Assembly (NCBI RefSeq): GCF_014203275.1
Contig: NZ_JACHIP010000002.1
Coordinates: 682,001-746,000 of the forward strand
Length of the DNA: 64,000 bases
Reading direction: 5' to 3'
Source: Granulicella aggregans
GTDB lineage: Bacteria > Acidobacteriota > Terriglobia > Terriglobales > Acidobacteriaceae
This document shows positions 22,656 through 31,405 of this stretch, piece by piece (position 1 is the first letter of the stretch; every line of letters begins with the position of its first letter). The notes under the pieces were generated by a model. The model was not told the origin of the DNA, did not search any database, and was given only the letters and a program-made list of their open reading frames with translations. The translations under genes were made by a program, and so were the position numbers.

Positions 22656-24290
22656 CTAGAGAATATAGCGGCTTAGATCCTGATCCTTCACGATGTCCGC
22701 AACCTGCTGTCGCACATACTCTGGGTCAATGACGATGACCTTCTCCGTGCCAGTCGCCGTCTGGCGCTCGATGACCGGAAGCGGTGGCGAAGGCAGTTGC
22801 GGCTCGGCGGTCAGCGGAGCCGAAGCTCCAATCTCCGCGATCACACCCTCCTCCGTAGCCTCGGGCCGCGGAGTCTTGAACAGGTCGGGTGCCTGGAAGC
22901 TGATCTCGTCGAGCACGCGCTCCATGATCGTGTGCAGACGGCGGGCCCCAATGTTCTCCGTCGTCTCGTTCACGCGGAAGGCGAACTGCGCCATCTCGAG
23001 GATCGCTTCCTTGGTGAACTCGAGCTTCAGGCCTTCAGTCTCGAGCAGCGCGGTCGATTGCTTGACCAGCGAAGACTTTGGCTCGGTGAGGATGCGGACG
23101 AAGTCGTTCACCGTCAGCGAGTGCAGCTCAACGCGGATCGGGAAGCGGCCCTGCAACTCCGGAATAAGGTCACTCGGCTTCGAGACGTGGAAGGCGCCGG
23201 CGGCGATAAAGAGGATGTGGTCAGTCGAGACCATGCCATATTTCGTACTAACGGTCGTACCTTCAACGATGGGCAGGATGTCGCGCTGGACACCCTCGCG
23301 CGAGACGTCAGGACCATGGCCACCTTCACGACCGGCGATCTTGTCGATCTCATCGAGGAAGACCATGCCGGAGTCCTCTACGCGTTCGACTGCGAGCCGC
23401 GTGACCTGGTCCATGTCGATCAGCCGCGACTCTTCTTCCTGGACGAGGTATTCAAAGGCTTCCGACACCTTCATCTTGCGCTTCTTGGTGCGCTGGCCGA
23501 AGAGTCCGGGCAGCATCTCGCGCAGGTCCATACCTTCGCCGCCCTGGTCGGGTCCGGAGTTCGGGCCCATGTTGCTGATTACTTCAAAGCTGGGCGTGTT
23601 GCGGTCGCGCACGTCGATCTCGACGATGCGGTCGTCCAGCTTGCCCTCGCGGAACTGCTGGCGCAGCTTTTCGCGTGTGCGGCTGTGGCTGTCGCCCGGC
23701 TTGTCGGACTTCTCCGACGTGCTTCCATCGACAGGCGAAACAGGCAGCTCGATCACCTTCGACTCATCGACCAGCGACGGCACAACCGATATCGGCGAGA
23801 CGGGTGCGCTGGCAGAGACGGAGATCGGAGGCGGCGGCAGCAGCAGGTCGAGCAGCCGGTCCTCGGCGTTCATCTCAGCCTTCTCCTCCACCTCGTCGAG
23901 CTTCTCGTCGCGCACCATGTCGATGGCGATCTCCACCAGGTCGCGCACGATCGACTCGACATCGCGGCCGACATAGCCGACTTCGGTGAACTTGGAAGCT
24001 TCTACCTTCAGAAACGGCGAGTTGGTAAGCTTCGCCAGCCGCCGGGCAATCTCCGTCTTGCCGACACCCGTGGGCCCGATCATGATGATGTTCTTCGGCA
24101 TGATGTCTTCGGCGAGCTCAGGCGAAAGCTTCTGCCGGCGCATGCGGTTGCGGAGGGCGATGGCCACAGCGCGTTTGGCCGCCTGCTGGCCAACAACATA
24201 CTTATCAAGCTCCGCGACGATCTCGCGCGGAGTCATCTCATCCAGCGCGAGGGCTTGGTCTTCAGCGGTTCCGGGTAGAAAAATTGCCAT
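22656..24290 (-). CDS. hslU: ATP-dependent protease ATPase subunit HslU
   Basis: The AAA+ unfoldase of the HslVU protease. It has [21 protein letters not shown], Walker A GPTGVGKT (72-79), the I-domain, Walker [10 protein letters not shown], and the family's C-terminal DLSRYIL tail that activates HslV. At 544 residues it is about 100 longer than E. coli HslU (443). The extra sequence is a Ser/Pro-rich insert of about 30 residues in the I-domain (after LLLPPPP) and about 45 residues before the last helix ([10 protein letters not shown]...[11 protein letters not shown]). All catalytic motifs are kept, so it should be active. It lies 58 bases downstream of hslV, as expected for the hslVU operon. 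Confidence 0.97.
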   Translation of the reverse strand: MAIFLPGTAEDQALALDEMTPREIVAELDKYVVGQQAAKRAVAIALRNRMRRQKLSPELAEDIMPKNIIMIGPTGVGKTEIARRLAKLTNSPFLKVEASKFTEVGYVGRDVESIVRDLVEIAIDMVRDEKLDEVEEKAEMNAEDRLLDLLLPPPPISVSASAPVSPISVVPSLVDESKVIELPVSPVDGSTSEKSDKPGDSHSRTREKLRQQFREGKLDDRIVEIDVRDRNTPSFEVISNMGPNSGPDQGGEGMDLREMLPGLFGQRTKKRKMKVSEAFEYLVQEEESRLIDMDQVTRLAVERVEDSGMVFLDEIDKIAGREGGHGPDVSREGVQRDILPIVEGTTVSTKYGMVSTDHILFIAAGAFHVSKPSDLIPELQGRFPIRVELHSLTVNDFVRILTEPKSSLVKQSTALLETEGLKLEFTKEAILEMAQFAFRVNETTENIGARRLHTIMERVLDEISFQAPDLFKTPRPEATEEGVIAEIGASAPLTAEPQLPSPPLPVIERQTATGTEKVIVIDPEYVRQQVADIVKDQDLSRYIL

Positions 24291-24348
24291 GGGTACTACT
24301 CCTAGTAGGTAAAACGGTAGTGCGAGTGGATCGGTTCCCGGGCATGAG

Positions 24349-25002
24349 CTAGAGGCTGGTTGGAGGTTCGGCCTTCAACTCTTCAATCGTCATCTGGTCG
24401 TTGGTATAGATACAAATCTGCCCGGCAATAGCGAGCGACTTGGTCGCAATCTCACGGGCGGTAAGGTCTGTGTTCTCCATCAGAGCGCGTGCAGCTGCGA
24501 GTGCGTAACTCCCGCCCGATCCAATCGTCGCGATGCCCTCATCCGGGTCGATAACGTCGCCGGTTCCGCTCAGCAGGAAGGTCGACTTCGCGTCGGTCAC
24601 GATCAGCAGAGCCTCAAGCTGGCGCAGCATCTTATCTGTCCGCCAGTCTTTCGCGAGTTCGACAGCCGAGCGGCCTAGATTCCCGGCGTACTGCTCCAAC
24701 TTCGTCTCAAAGCGGCTGAAAAGCGAGAAGGCGTCTGCCGTCGATCCAGCAAATCCCGCCAAGACCTTATCGTTGTAGAGCTTGCGGATCTTCTTCGCTG
24801 AGCCCTTCATCACGGTCGCGCCCAGCGAGACCTGTCCGTCGGCGGCCATCACCACGGAGTCGCCCCGGCGAACGCAGATGACGGTGGTCGAACGGATGCG
24901 GCGGCCTTCGCCAAGATCAAGCGGATGGCCGGTTGAAATAGGTGCTGCCTGGCTCAGAGTTGTGCTGCCTGAAACTGTAGAAACGGTCTGTTTATCGCGC
25001 AT
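24349..25002 (-). CDS. hslV: ATP-dependent protease peptidase subunit HslV
   Basis: The N-terminal-nucleophile peptidase of HslVU. The core begins [10 protein letters not shown] and continues [20 protein letters not shown], and a C-terminal [14 protein letters not shown] block. The expected catalytic Thr aligns with Thr39, so an unusual 38-residue extension precedes it; I see no in-frame start codon just upstream of the Thr. The ATG at 25002 is preferred, with GAAGAG upstream; a GTG at 25011 would add three residues. Length without the extension (about 179) is normal. Removal of the extension, by autoprocessing or another protease, would be needed for activity. Confidence 0.95.
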   Translation of the reverse strand: MRDKQTVSTVSGSTTLSQAAPISTGHPLDLGEGRRIRSTTVICVRRGDSVVMAADGQVSLGATVMKGSAKKIRKLYNDKVLAGFAGSTADAFSLFSRFETKLEQYAGNLGRSAVELAKDWRTDKMLRQLEALLIVTDAKSTFLLSGTGDVIDPDEGIATIGSGGSYALAAARALMENTDLTAREIATKSLAIAGQICIYTNDQMTIEELKAEPPTSL

Positions 25003-25219
25003 TATGGTCACTCTTCAGTATAACGCGCACTGCAAAGGGACGGTTACAGCCTCGCCGTCCCACTCAGCCAGCGGGCGGACTGCACGAACCTATCAGCGAT
25101 ATAGAAAATTCCCATACTCCGGCCCGCATTCGCCGCCATTTGTTCTAGTTGAAGATGCTCGTCCCCACAAGCGACAATTCTATGTTCAAACAGCTTCGTT
25201 GCAGGAGCAACTTGTATCT

Positions 25220-26206
25220 ATGGCTTCGATCAGTATGAAATGGCAGGGTGTAACCCTGTTGGCCTCTGGAATCTTCGCTACAACCTCGCTCTTAGCACAG
25301 CAGCCGCCACCGCCTCCGGGGATCAAGACGCCCGGTGTCGTGCGTCCGCTCAGCGACATCAAGCCGAGCACCGTCTACCAGGTCGCCGGTTCGCCGGACT
25401 GGAAGGTGATGGCGAAGGATTCGGTATGGGTGACAAGCGCCCGGGCCAACCACGTCGTGCAGCTTCTGCCCGGCGAAGGCAAGACCGGCATCGTCGTCGA
25501 CGTCCCCAAGCCCTGCTCAAGCCTCGCCTACGGCTGGAACTCGATCTGGATTCCAAGCTGTGGCGCGAAGAAGTTGCTCCGCGTCGATGAGACCACCGGC
25601 AAGACCGTCGCCGAGATTGACGCTGACGCGGCTAACTCCGAGGGCGGCATCACCACCGGACTGGGGGCAGTCTACCTGGTGGTCAAACCAAGCACGCTGC
25701 TCAAGGTCGATCCGGAGACGAACACCGTAGTCGCGAAGCTCGATCTGCCCTCGGAGTCCGAAAACCCATTCTTCGGCAACGGCTTCGTCTGGGTCACATC
25801 GTTTGGCCACAACGCGTTGCTGAAGGTCGATCCGCAGTCGATGCAGCTCGTCGCCACCATCCCCATCGGCCCCAAACCGCGCTTCCTCACCGTGGGCGCT
25901 GGCTCCGTGTGGACGGTGAACCAGGGTGACGGCTCGGTCTCTCGAGTGGACATGGCAAGCGGTACGCTCGTCGCTACGATCGAGTGCGGCCTAAGTGGCC
26001 CTGGCGGCGAGATCACCTTTGGCGCGGGCTCCGCTTGGGCAACGCTCTTCAACATCCCGCTGACTCAGATCGACGCCAGCACTAACAAGGCAGTAAAGCA
26101 GTGGGCGGGCAAGGGCGGCGACGGCTTGCAGTTCGGCTTTGGTTCACTCTGGCTCTCGAACCTGGCTCAGCAAACGGTCTGGAGAATTTCGCCCGATCAG
26201 AAGTAG
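25220..26206 (+). CDS. Secreted beta-propeller protein (Vgb/YncE-like)
   Basis: A 328-residue exported protein with a signal peptide (about 1-29, cleaved after LLAQ) and a seven-bladed-type beta-propeller. Repeated blade motifs are visible (SVWVTSARANHVVQL, AVYLVVKPSTLLKVDPETN, FVWVTSFGHNALLKVDP, SVWTVNQGDGSVSRVD, SAWATLFNIPLTQID). The family includes streptogramin lyase Vgb and YVTN/NHL propellers; I see no assignable catalytic residues. The start at 25220 has CAGGAG about 12 bases upstream; an ATG at 25235 is possible. It sits upstream of the carboxylase operon on the same strand, separated by a small repeat region, so membership in that operon is uncertain. Confidence 0.75.
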   Translation: MASISMKWQGVTLLASGIFATTSLLAQQPPPPPGIKTPGVVRPLSDIKPSTVYQVAGSPDWKVMAKDSVWVTSARANHVVQLLPGEGKTGIVVDVPKPCSSLAYGWNSIWIPSCGAKKLLRVDETTGKTVAEIDADAANSEGGITTGLGAVYLVVKPSTLLKVDPETNTVVAKLDLPSESENPFFGNGFVWVTSFGHNALLKVDPQSMQLVATIPIGPKPRFLTVGAGSVWTVNQGDGSVSRVDMASGTLVATIECGLSGPGGEITFGAGSAWATLFNIPLTQIDASTNKAVKQWAGKGGDGLQFGFGSLWLSNLAQQTVWRISPDQK

Positions 26207-26222
26207 ACTGGACGGGCCGAGC

Positions 26223-26282
26223 AATCTCGTCATTCCCAATCTCGTCATTCCCAAGCCGTCATTCTGAGCGCCGCGAAGAATC
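26223..26282. repeat. 15-bp tandem repeat plus GTCATTCTGAGCG dispersed-repeat motif
   Basis: AATCTCGTCATTCCC occurs twice in perfect tandem (26223-26252). A degenerate third copy then runs into GTCATTCTGAGCGCCGCGAAGAATC (26258-26282), with attct/agaat-like ends. The latter resembles a short element I recall from many acidobacterial genomes. It lies between the propeller gene and the UAAP gene and could form small hairpins in the transcript. Confidence 0.55.
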
Positions 26283-26331
26283 AGCGCATTTCGTCTTTGA
26301 TTCCGCTTGTCTCATCAGAAAGGTTGTTTCC

Positions 26332-27057
26332 TTGTCGTTCGAAGTGTCCTCCAAAACTCTCTGGCAGGAGATGCTGCTAGGCTCCTCGACCTGGTCGCAT
26401 GTCCTGAAGCGCGGCACGGCGCTGCGTATCACCGCAGGCGGCGACCACGCCAATGTGGGCGCGCTACTGTTGAACGCGGACAACTTCTCTGAGCGGTTGA
26501 ACCTGCCCGACACGCTGAAGGCGCAGCATATCGCACGACTCACCACGGGCGCGGTTCTCTACTCCGACATGGCGCGCATCCTCTGCTCCATCACCGACGA
26601 CACGCTGGGCTGGCACGATCCTTTGGGCGGCTGCTCGGATGCAGCGACGGTCGCGGCGAAGTATGGCGCGCTCGATTACCAGGCGGCGCGCAACGACTGG
26701 CACCAGAATGCTCTCGACGGCTTCCTGATCGAGCTTGCCAAGTACGGTTTGGGCCCGCGCGACCTGATGATGAACATCAACTTCTTTAGCAAGGTCGAAG
26801 TAAAGGACGATGGCAGCATGGCCTTCATCGAAGGCCATGCGAAGGCCGGCACATCGGTCGAGCTTCGCGCGGAGATGAACACGCTCGTCATCCTGAACAC
26901 CTGCCAGCATCCGATGGATCCCGATCCGGCCTATCGCCAGGTTCCCGTTGAACTCGCGATCAAACGCGTGCCCGCCCCCGCAGCTGACGACATCTGCCGC
27001 AACTTCCGCGCGGAGAACGCCCGAGGATTCACCCTGACGGAGCGCTACTTCCTCTAG
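26332..27057 (+). CDS. Urea/guanidine carboxylase-associated protein, DUF1989 (UAAP1; carboxyguanidine deiminase subunit)
   Basis: The TTG at 26332, with AGAAAGG upstream at good spacing, gives a 241-residue protein of usual length; the frame is open further upstream without homology. Family blocks are WSHVLKRGTALRITAGG, NVGALLLNADNFSERLNLPDTLKAQH, and DMARILCSITDDTLGWHDPLGG. These are characteristic of the UAAP1/DUF1989 group. Published work shows that the two UAAP proteins form a carboxyguanidine deiminase converting carboxyguanidine to allophanate plus ammonia. The Cys/His-rich motif (ILCSITDDTLGWHD) probably binds a metal. It is the first gene of the pathway operon, and the next UAAP gene begins 42 bases later. 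Confidence 0.85.
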   Translation: MSFEVSSKTLWQEMLLGSSTWSHVLKRGTALRITAGGDHANVGALLLNADNFSERLNLPDTLKAQHIARLTTGAVLYSDMARILCSITDDTLGWHDPLGGCSDAATVAAKYGALDYQAARNDWHQNALDGFLIELAKYGLGPRDLMMNINFFSKVEVKDDGSMAFIEGHAKAGTSVELRAEMNTLVILNTCQHPMDPDPAYRQVPVELAIKRVPAPAADDICRNFRAENARGFTLTERYFL

Positions 27058-27099
27058 CACTTGCGCCTTTCCGAGTCACTTTTTTTTGGAGTTCCAGAT

Positions 27100-27774
27100 A
27101 TGTCAGAAGCAGTTCTAGTGACGAGTCCGCGAACGCCCGAGGATGCCATCTTCTCGGAAGACATCAAAGCGGGCGACTCCTTCGTACATGAGATTCGCGC
27201 CGGGCAGTACGTCCGCATCGTCGACCTCGAAGGCAACCAGGCCGTCGACACGCTCTTCTACAACGCGCATGACTACGCCGACCGCTACAGCACGCAGGAC
27301 ACCATCCGCGCCCAGGGGAACGTCTATCTCACCACCGGAACAAAGCTCCTCTCGACAGAGCGCAATGTGCTGCTGACCATCGTCGCGGATACCTGTGGCC
27401 GCCACGATACGCTCGGTGGAGCCTGCTCCTGTGAGAGCAACATGGTCCGCTACGCAATCGAGAAGCGCAGTATGCACGCCTGCCGCCAGAGCTTTCTCAA
27501 GGGTGCAATCGCATGGTCGGAGAAGACGGGCCGCGAACTCGGCAAGCGCGATCTGGCGGCAAATATCAACTTCTTCATGAATGTCCCAGTCACGCCCGAA
27601 GGCAAGCTGACCTTCGAGGACGGAGTCTCGGACGCAGGCAAGTATGTCGAACTGCGCGCCGAGATGGACACGCTCATCGTCATCTCCAACTGTCCGCAGT
27701 TGAACAACCCATGCAACGCTTACAACCCCACTCCGGTGCGCATCCTCATCTGGGATGCCGGGGCGAATAGCTAG
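27100..27774 (+). CDS. Urea/guanidine carboxylase-associated protein, DUF1989 (UAAP2; carboxyguanidine deiminase subunit)
   Basis: A 224-residue DUF1989 protein starting at the ATG 27100 with GGAG upstream; a TTG at 27061 is less likely. It has [34 protein letters not shown], the motif [19 protein letters not shown] (Cys/His cluster, probable metal site), and the C-terminal VRILIWDAG. Sequence and partner identify it as the second UAAP subunit, homologous to UAAP1. The pair acts between the carboxylase and allophanate hydrolase if the carboxylase uses guanidine. It ends 18 bases before the carboxylase gene. Confidence 0.85.
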   Translation: MSEAVLVTSPRTPEDAIFSEDIKAGDSFVHEIRAGQYVRIVDLEGNQAVDTLFYNAHDYADRYSTQDTIRAQGNVYLTTGTKLLSTERNVLLTIVADTCGRHDTLGGACSCESNMVRYAIEKRSMHACRQSFLKGAIAWSEKTGRELGKRDLAANINFFMNVPVTPEGKLTFEDGVSDAGKYVELRAEMDTLIVISNCPQLNNPCNAYNPTPVRILIWDAGANS

Positions 27775-27792
27775 ACAGGATTCAGGAGCACG

Positions 27793-30700
27793 ATGTTCAA
27801 GAAAGTCCTTATCGCAAATCGCGGCGCAATTGCCTGCCGCATCGAGCGCACACTGCGCAAGATGGGCATCGCGTCTGTCGCTGTCTACTCCGAAGCCGAC
27901 GCCCACTCGCTGCATGTATTTGAAGCCGACGAAGCCGTGGCGATCGGGGCGCCGCCCGCCGCGCAGAGCTATCTCGTCCTCGACAAGATCTTCGCTGCTG
28001 CCGCCGAGACGGGCGCGGAAGCGATCCACCCCGGCTATGGCTTCCTCAGCGAGAACGTCCACTTCGCGAGAGAATGTGCCGCTCGCGGTATCAAATTCAT
28101 CGGCCCCGAGCCAGCGCACGTCGAAGCCTTCGCGCTGAAGCATACGGCTCGCGAGACGGCTAAGAGCTGCGGCGTTCCGCTGCTTCCCGGCACTGGTCTG
28201 TTGACCGATCTTGACGACGCGCTCGCACAAGCGGAGACGTTGAAGTATCCCGTGATGCTCAAGAGCTCGGGCGGCGGCGGAGGCATCGGCATGAAGGTCT
28301 GCTACTCCGCTGAACAGCTTGCCGAGACTTATGACTCCGTGTTGCGACTGAGCAAGGCAAACTTTGGCGACAGTGGAGTCTTTCTCGAGAAGTACGTCGC
28401 GCGCGCACGACACATCGAGGTGCAGATCTTCGGCGACGGTAAGGGCGGCGTCATCGCACTTGGCGAACGTGACTGCTCCACGCAGCGACGGCACCAGAAG
28501 GTGCTCGAAGAGACACCCGCGCCGGGCCTTACAGATGCCACGCGGCAGGAGCTTTACAAGTCCGCGATCGTGCTCGGGAAGGCGGTGAACTACGCATCGG
28601 CGGGCACTGTTGAGTTCATCTATGACGACGACACCAGCGAGTTTTACTTCCTAGAAGTGAACACACGGCTGCAGGTAGAACACGGCGTGACCGAGCAGGT
28701 CACCGGCGTCGACCTCGTCGAATGGATGGTGTTACAGGCATCGGGCGACCTCGCTCCGCTCGACTCGTTCGAGATCAAGCCTACGGGCGCTTCCATCGAA
28801 GCCCGCGTCTACGCGGAAGACCCGGCACAGAACTTCCAACCTTCACCCGGCAAGCTAACGCTGGTGCGTTTCCCTCCTCCGGAGCTTGCTCGCGTAGAAA
28901 CGTGGATCGAGTCAGGATCGACGATCACACCGTTCTACGATCCCATGATCGCGAAGATCATCGTCACCGGCAAAGACCGCACCGAGGCGCTGGTGAAGCT
29001 CGACGCCGCACTGGCCGCGAGTTTTATCGATGGCACCGAGACGAATCTGCGCTATCTGCGCAAGGTTGCGGCGACTCCGGAGTTTGTATCTGGAAGAGTT
29101 ACAACTGCATTTCTGGGCACGTTCGCCTTCGAGCGCAACGCGATTGAAATTCTGGAAGGCGGAACGCAGACCACCATTCAGGACTACCCCGGCCGTACGG
29201 GCTACTGGAACATCGGCGTGCCTCCGTCGGGCCCGATGGATCATCTCTCGTTTCGCATCGCCAACCGCCTGGTCGGCAACGATGCGGGAGCGGCGGCGAT
29301 CGAGTTTGCCACCATGGGCGGCCGCATCCGCTTTACCTCCGAAACGACAATCGCGCTGACCGGCGCGGACATGGGAGCGAAGCTCAACGGCAAGCCGGTT
29401 GCGCGCTGGGTCGCCATCGACGTGAAGGCGGGCAGCACGTTGTCGCTCGGTGCAGCTTCGAAGGAAGGTATCCGTGCCTACCTCGCTCTGCGTGGCGGCA
29501 TCGATACGCAGCCGTATTTGAATAGCCGCAGCACGTTTATGCTTGGCGGCTTCGGCGGGCACGCTGGCCGAGCATTGCGTGCGGGCGACGTGTTGCATCT
29601 TGGAGCTCCGGACGCAAAGCTCGGCGCGCCTGCAATGCTGCCCGCAGAGTCCGCGCCAGCACTGACGAGAACGTGGGAGATCGGAGTTCTCTTTGGGCCG
29701 CACACTGCGCCTGACTTCTTCACTGCCCCGGACATCGAGATGCTCTTTGCGACGCACTGGAAGGTCCACTACCAGAGCGATCGCACTGGGGTGCGACTCG
29801 TCGGCCCGAAGCCGACATGGGCGCGGCCCGATGGTGGCGATGCCGGCCTGCACCCCTCGAACATTCACGACAACGCCTACGCGATCGGCACCATCGACTT
29901 CACCGGCGATATGCCCATTTTGCTTGGGCCCGATGGCCCGAGCCTTGGCGGCTTCGTCTGCCCCGCGACCATCGTTCAGGCGGAGCTATGGAAACTCGGC
30001 CAACTCAAGGCTGGCGACACCGTCCACTTCAATCGCATCACACTTGCTGAAGCCCAAGCGCTTGAGCTCGCGCAGGACAAGTTCCTCGAAGACTTCACAT
30101 CCGCTCCGCTCGCTCTGCCAACAAGCTCGACGCCAGAACCGGCCATCATCGCGGCCTACACCGATCGGCCGCAGAAGATGGTCTTCCGCGCGGATGGCGA
30201 CAAGTATCTCCTCGTCGAATATGGCGAGCTTGAGCTCGATCTCTACCTGCGCTTCCGCGTTCACATCCTCGAGCAGAAGTTGCGAGAGACTGCACTCAAC
30301 GCCATCATTGACATCACGCCGGGCATCCGCTCGCTTCACATTCATTACGACAGCCGCATGCTCGCGCGCGCCAAGCTGATCGAACTGCTGAACGATCTCG
30401 ACCGCACGATGCCCGAGCTTACCGATATCACCGTGCCCTCGCGCATCGTCTACCTGCCGCTTTCGTGGGACGACCCACAGGCGAAGATCGCGCAGGAAAA
30501 GTACATGCAGGCCGTGCGCCCCGACGCTCCGTGGTGCCCGTCGAACATCGAGTTCATCCGCCGCATCAACGGCCTCGATTCCATCGAGGATGTCTACCGC
30601 ATCGTGCATGAGGCAAGCTATCTTGTACTCGGTCTGGGCGATGTCTATCTCGGCGCTCCGGTTGCGACGCCTGTCGATCCGCGGCATCGTCTCGTCACCA

Positions 30701-31392
30701 CGAAGTACAACCCTGCCCGCACGTGGACGCCGGAGAACGCAGTCGGAATCGGCGGAGCGTACATGTGCGTCTACGGCATGGAAGGCCCAGGCGGCTATCA
30801 ACTCGTCGGCCGCACGGTTCAGGTGTGGAACACATGGAAGTCCACGCCTACATTCGCTGAAGGTACGCCATGGTCGCTGCGCTTTTTCGACCAGATCCGG
30901 TTCTATCCCATCAGTGCAGAAGATCTACTGAAAGCGCGCGAAGACTTCCCGCATGGCCGCTTTGAACTACGCGTCGAAGAGACGACCTTCAACCTTAAGG
31001 AGTATCAAGCCTTTCTCGACTCCATCGCCGTCGAAGCTGCAGCCTTCAAGAAGCACCAGAAGGCATCGTTCAACGCCGAACGCGAGCGTTGGGTCGCGGC
31101 AGGATTGATGACCGTCGCCGAGCCCGAGGCAGCGCTTGAAGCGACGACCGCCGCTGTCGTCGCTGAAGGATGCGAGGGAGTCTCGTCGCCGGTTACGGCG
31201 AGCATCTTCCAGATCGTCGTCAAGCCGGGAGATGCCGTCGGTGATGGCCAGAAGCTAATCGTGCTCGACGCCATGAAGACGGAGATCGTCGTCGCCTCAC
31301 ACGTAGACGGCATCGTCGAAGAGATTTACTGCGCACAGGGAGCGCTGGTGCAGGGCGGCCAACTGCTGCTCTCCGTTCGGCCAACAGAATAG
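27793..31392 (+). CDS. Urea/guanidine carboxylase, biotin-dependent
   Basis: A 1199-residue protein with the full urea carboxylase layout. The biotin carboxylase part (about 1-450) has MFKKVLIANRGAIACR, the ATP-grasp loop SSGGGGGIGMK, and HVDG-type later elements. The middle carries KipA- and KipI-like carboxyltransferase domains (EGGTQTTIQDYPGRTGYWNIGVP near 460; FGGHAGRALR near 590; WDDPQAKIAQEKYMQAVRPDAPW near 900). The biotinyl domain is at the C-terminus with AMKTE, biotin lysine Lys1162. It carboxylates urea to allophanate or guanidine to carboxyguanidine, using ATP and bicarbonate. Presence of the two UAAP genes favours guanidine, but a specificity residue could not be verified. The allophanate hydrolase gene starts 13 bases later. 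Confidence 0.93.
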   Translation: MFKKVLIANRGAIACRIERTLRKMGIASVAVYSEADAHSLHVFEADEAVAIGAPPAAQSYLVLDKIFAAAAETGAEAIHPGYGFLSENVHFARECAARGIKFIGPEPAHVEAFALKHTARETAKSCGVPLLPGTGLLTDLDDALAQAETLKYPVMLKSSGGGGGIGMKVCYSAEQLAETYDSVLRLSKANFGDSGVFLEKYVARARHIEVQIFGDGKGGVIALGERDCSTQRRHQKVLEETPAPGLTDATRQELYKSAIVLGKAVNYASAGTVEFIYDDDTSEFYFLEVNTRLQVEHGVTEQVTGVDLVEWMVLQASGDLAPLDSFEIKPTGASIEARVYAEDPAQNFQPSPGKLTLVRFPPPELARVETWIESGSTITPFYDPMIAKIIVTGKDRTEALVKLDAALAASFIDGTETNLRYLRKVAATPEFVSGRVTTAFLGTFAFERNAIEILEGGTQTTIQDYPGRTGYWNIGVPPSGPMDHLSFRIANRLVGNDAGAAAIEFATMGGRIRFTSETTIALTGADMGAKLNGKPVARWVAIDVKAGSTLSLGAASKEGIRAYLALRGGIDTQPYLNSRSTFMLGGFGGHAGRALRAGDVLHLGAPDAKLGAPAMLPAESAPALTRTWEIGVLFGPHTAPDFFTAPDIEMLFATHWKVHYQSDRTGVRLVGPKPTWARPDGGDAGLHPSNIHDNAYAIGTIDFTGDMPILLGPDGPSLGGFVCPATIVQAELWKLGQLKAGDTVHFNRITLAEAQALELAQDKFLEDFTSAPLALPTSSTPEPAIIAAYTDRPQKMVFRADGDKYLLVEYGELELDLYLRFRVHILEQKLRETALNAIIDITPGIRSLHIHYDSRMLARAKLIELLNDLDRTMPELTDITVPSRIVYLPLSWDDPQAKIAQEKYMQAVRPDAPWCPSNIEFIRRINGLDSIEDVYRIVHEASYLVLGLGDVYLGAPVATPVDPRHRLVTTKYNPARTWTPENAVGIGGAYMCVYGMEGPGGYQLVGRTVQVWNTWKSTPTFAEGTPWSLRFFDQIRFYPISAEDLLKAREDFPHGRFELRVEETTFNLKEYQAFLDSIAVEAAAFKKHQKASFNAERERWVAAGLMTVAEPEAALEATTAAVVAEGCEGVSSPVTASIFQIVVKPGDAVGDGQKLIVLDAMKTEIVVASHVDGIVEEIYCAQGALVQGGQLLLSVRPTE

Positions 31393-31405
31393 ACATAGGA
31401 GAACG

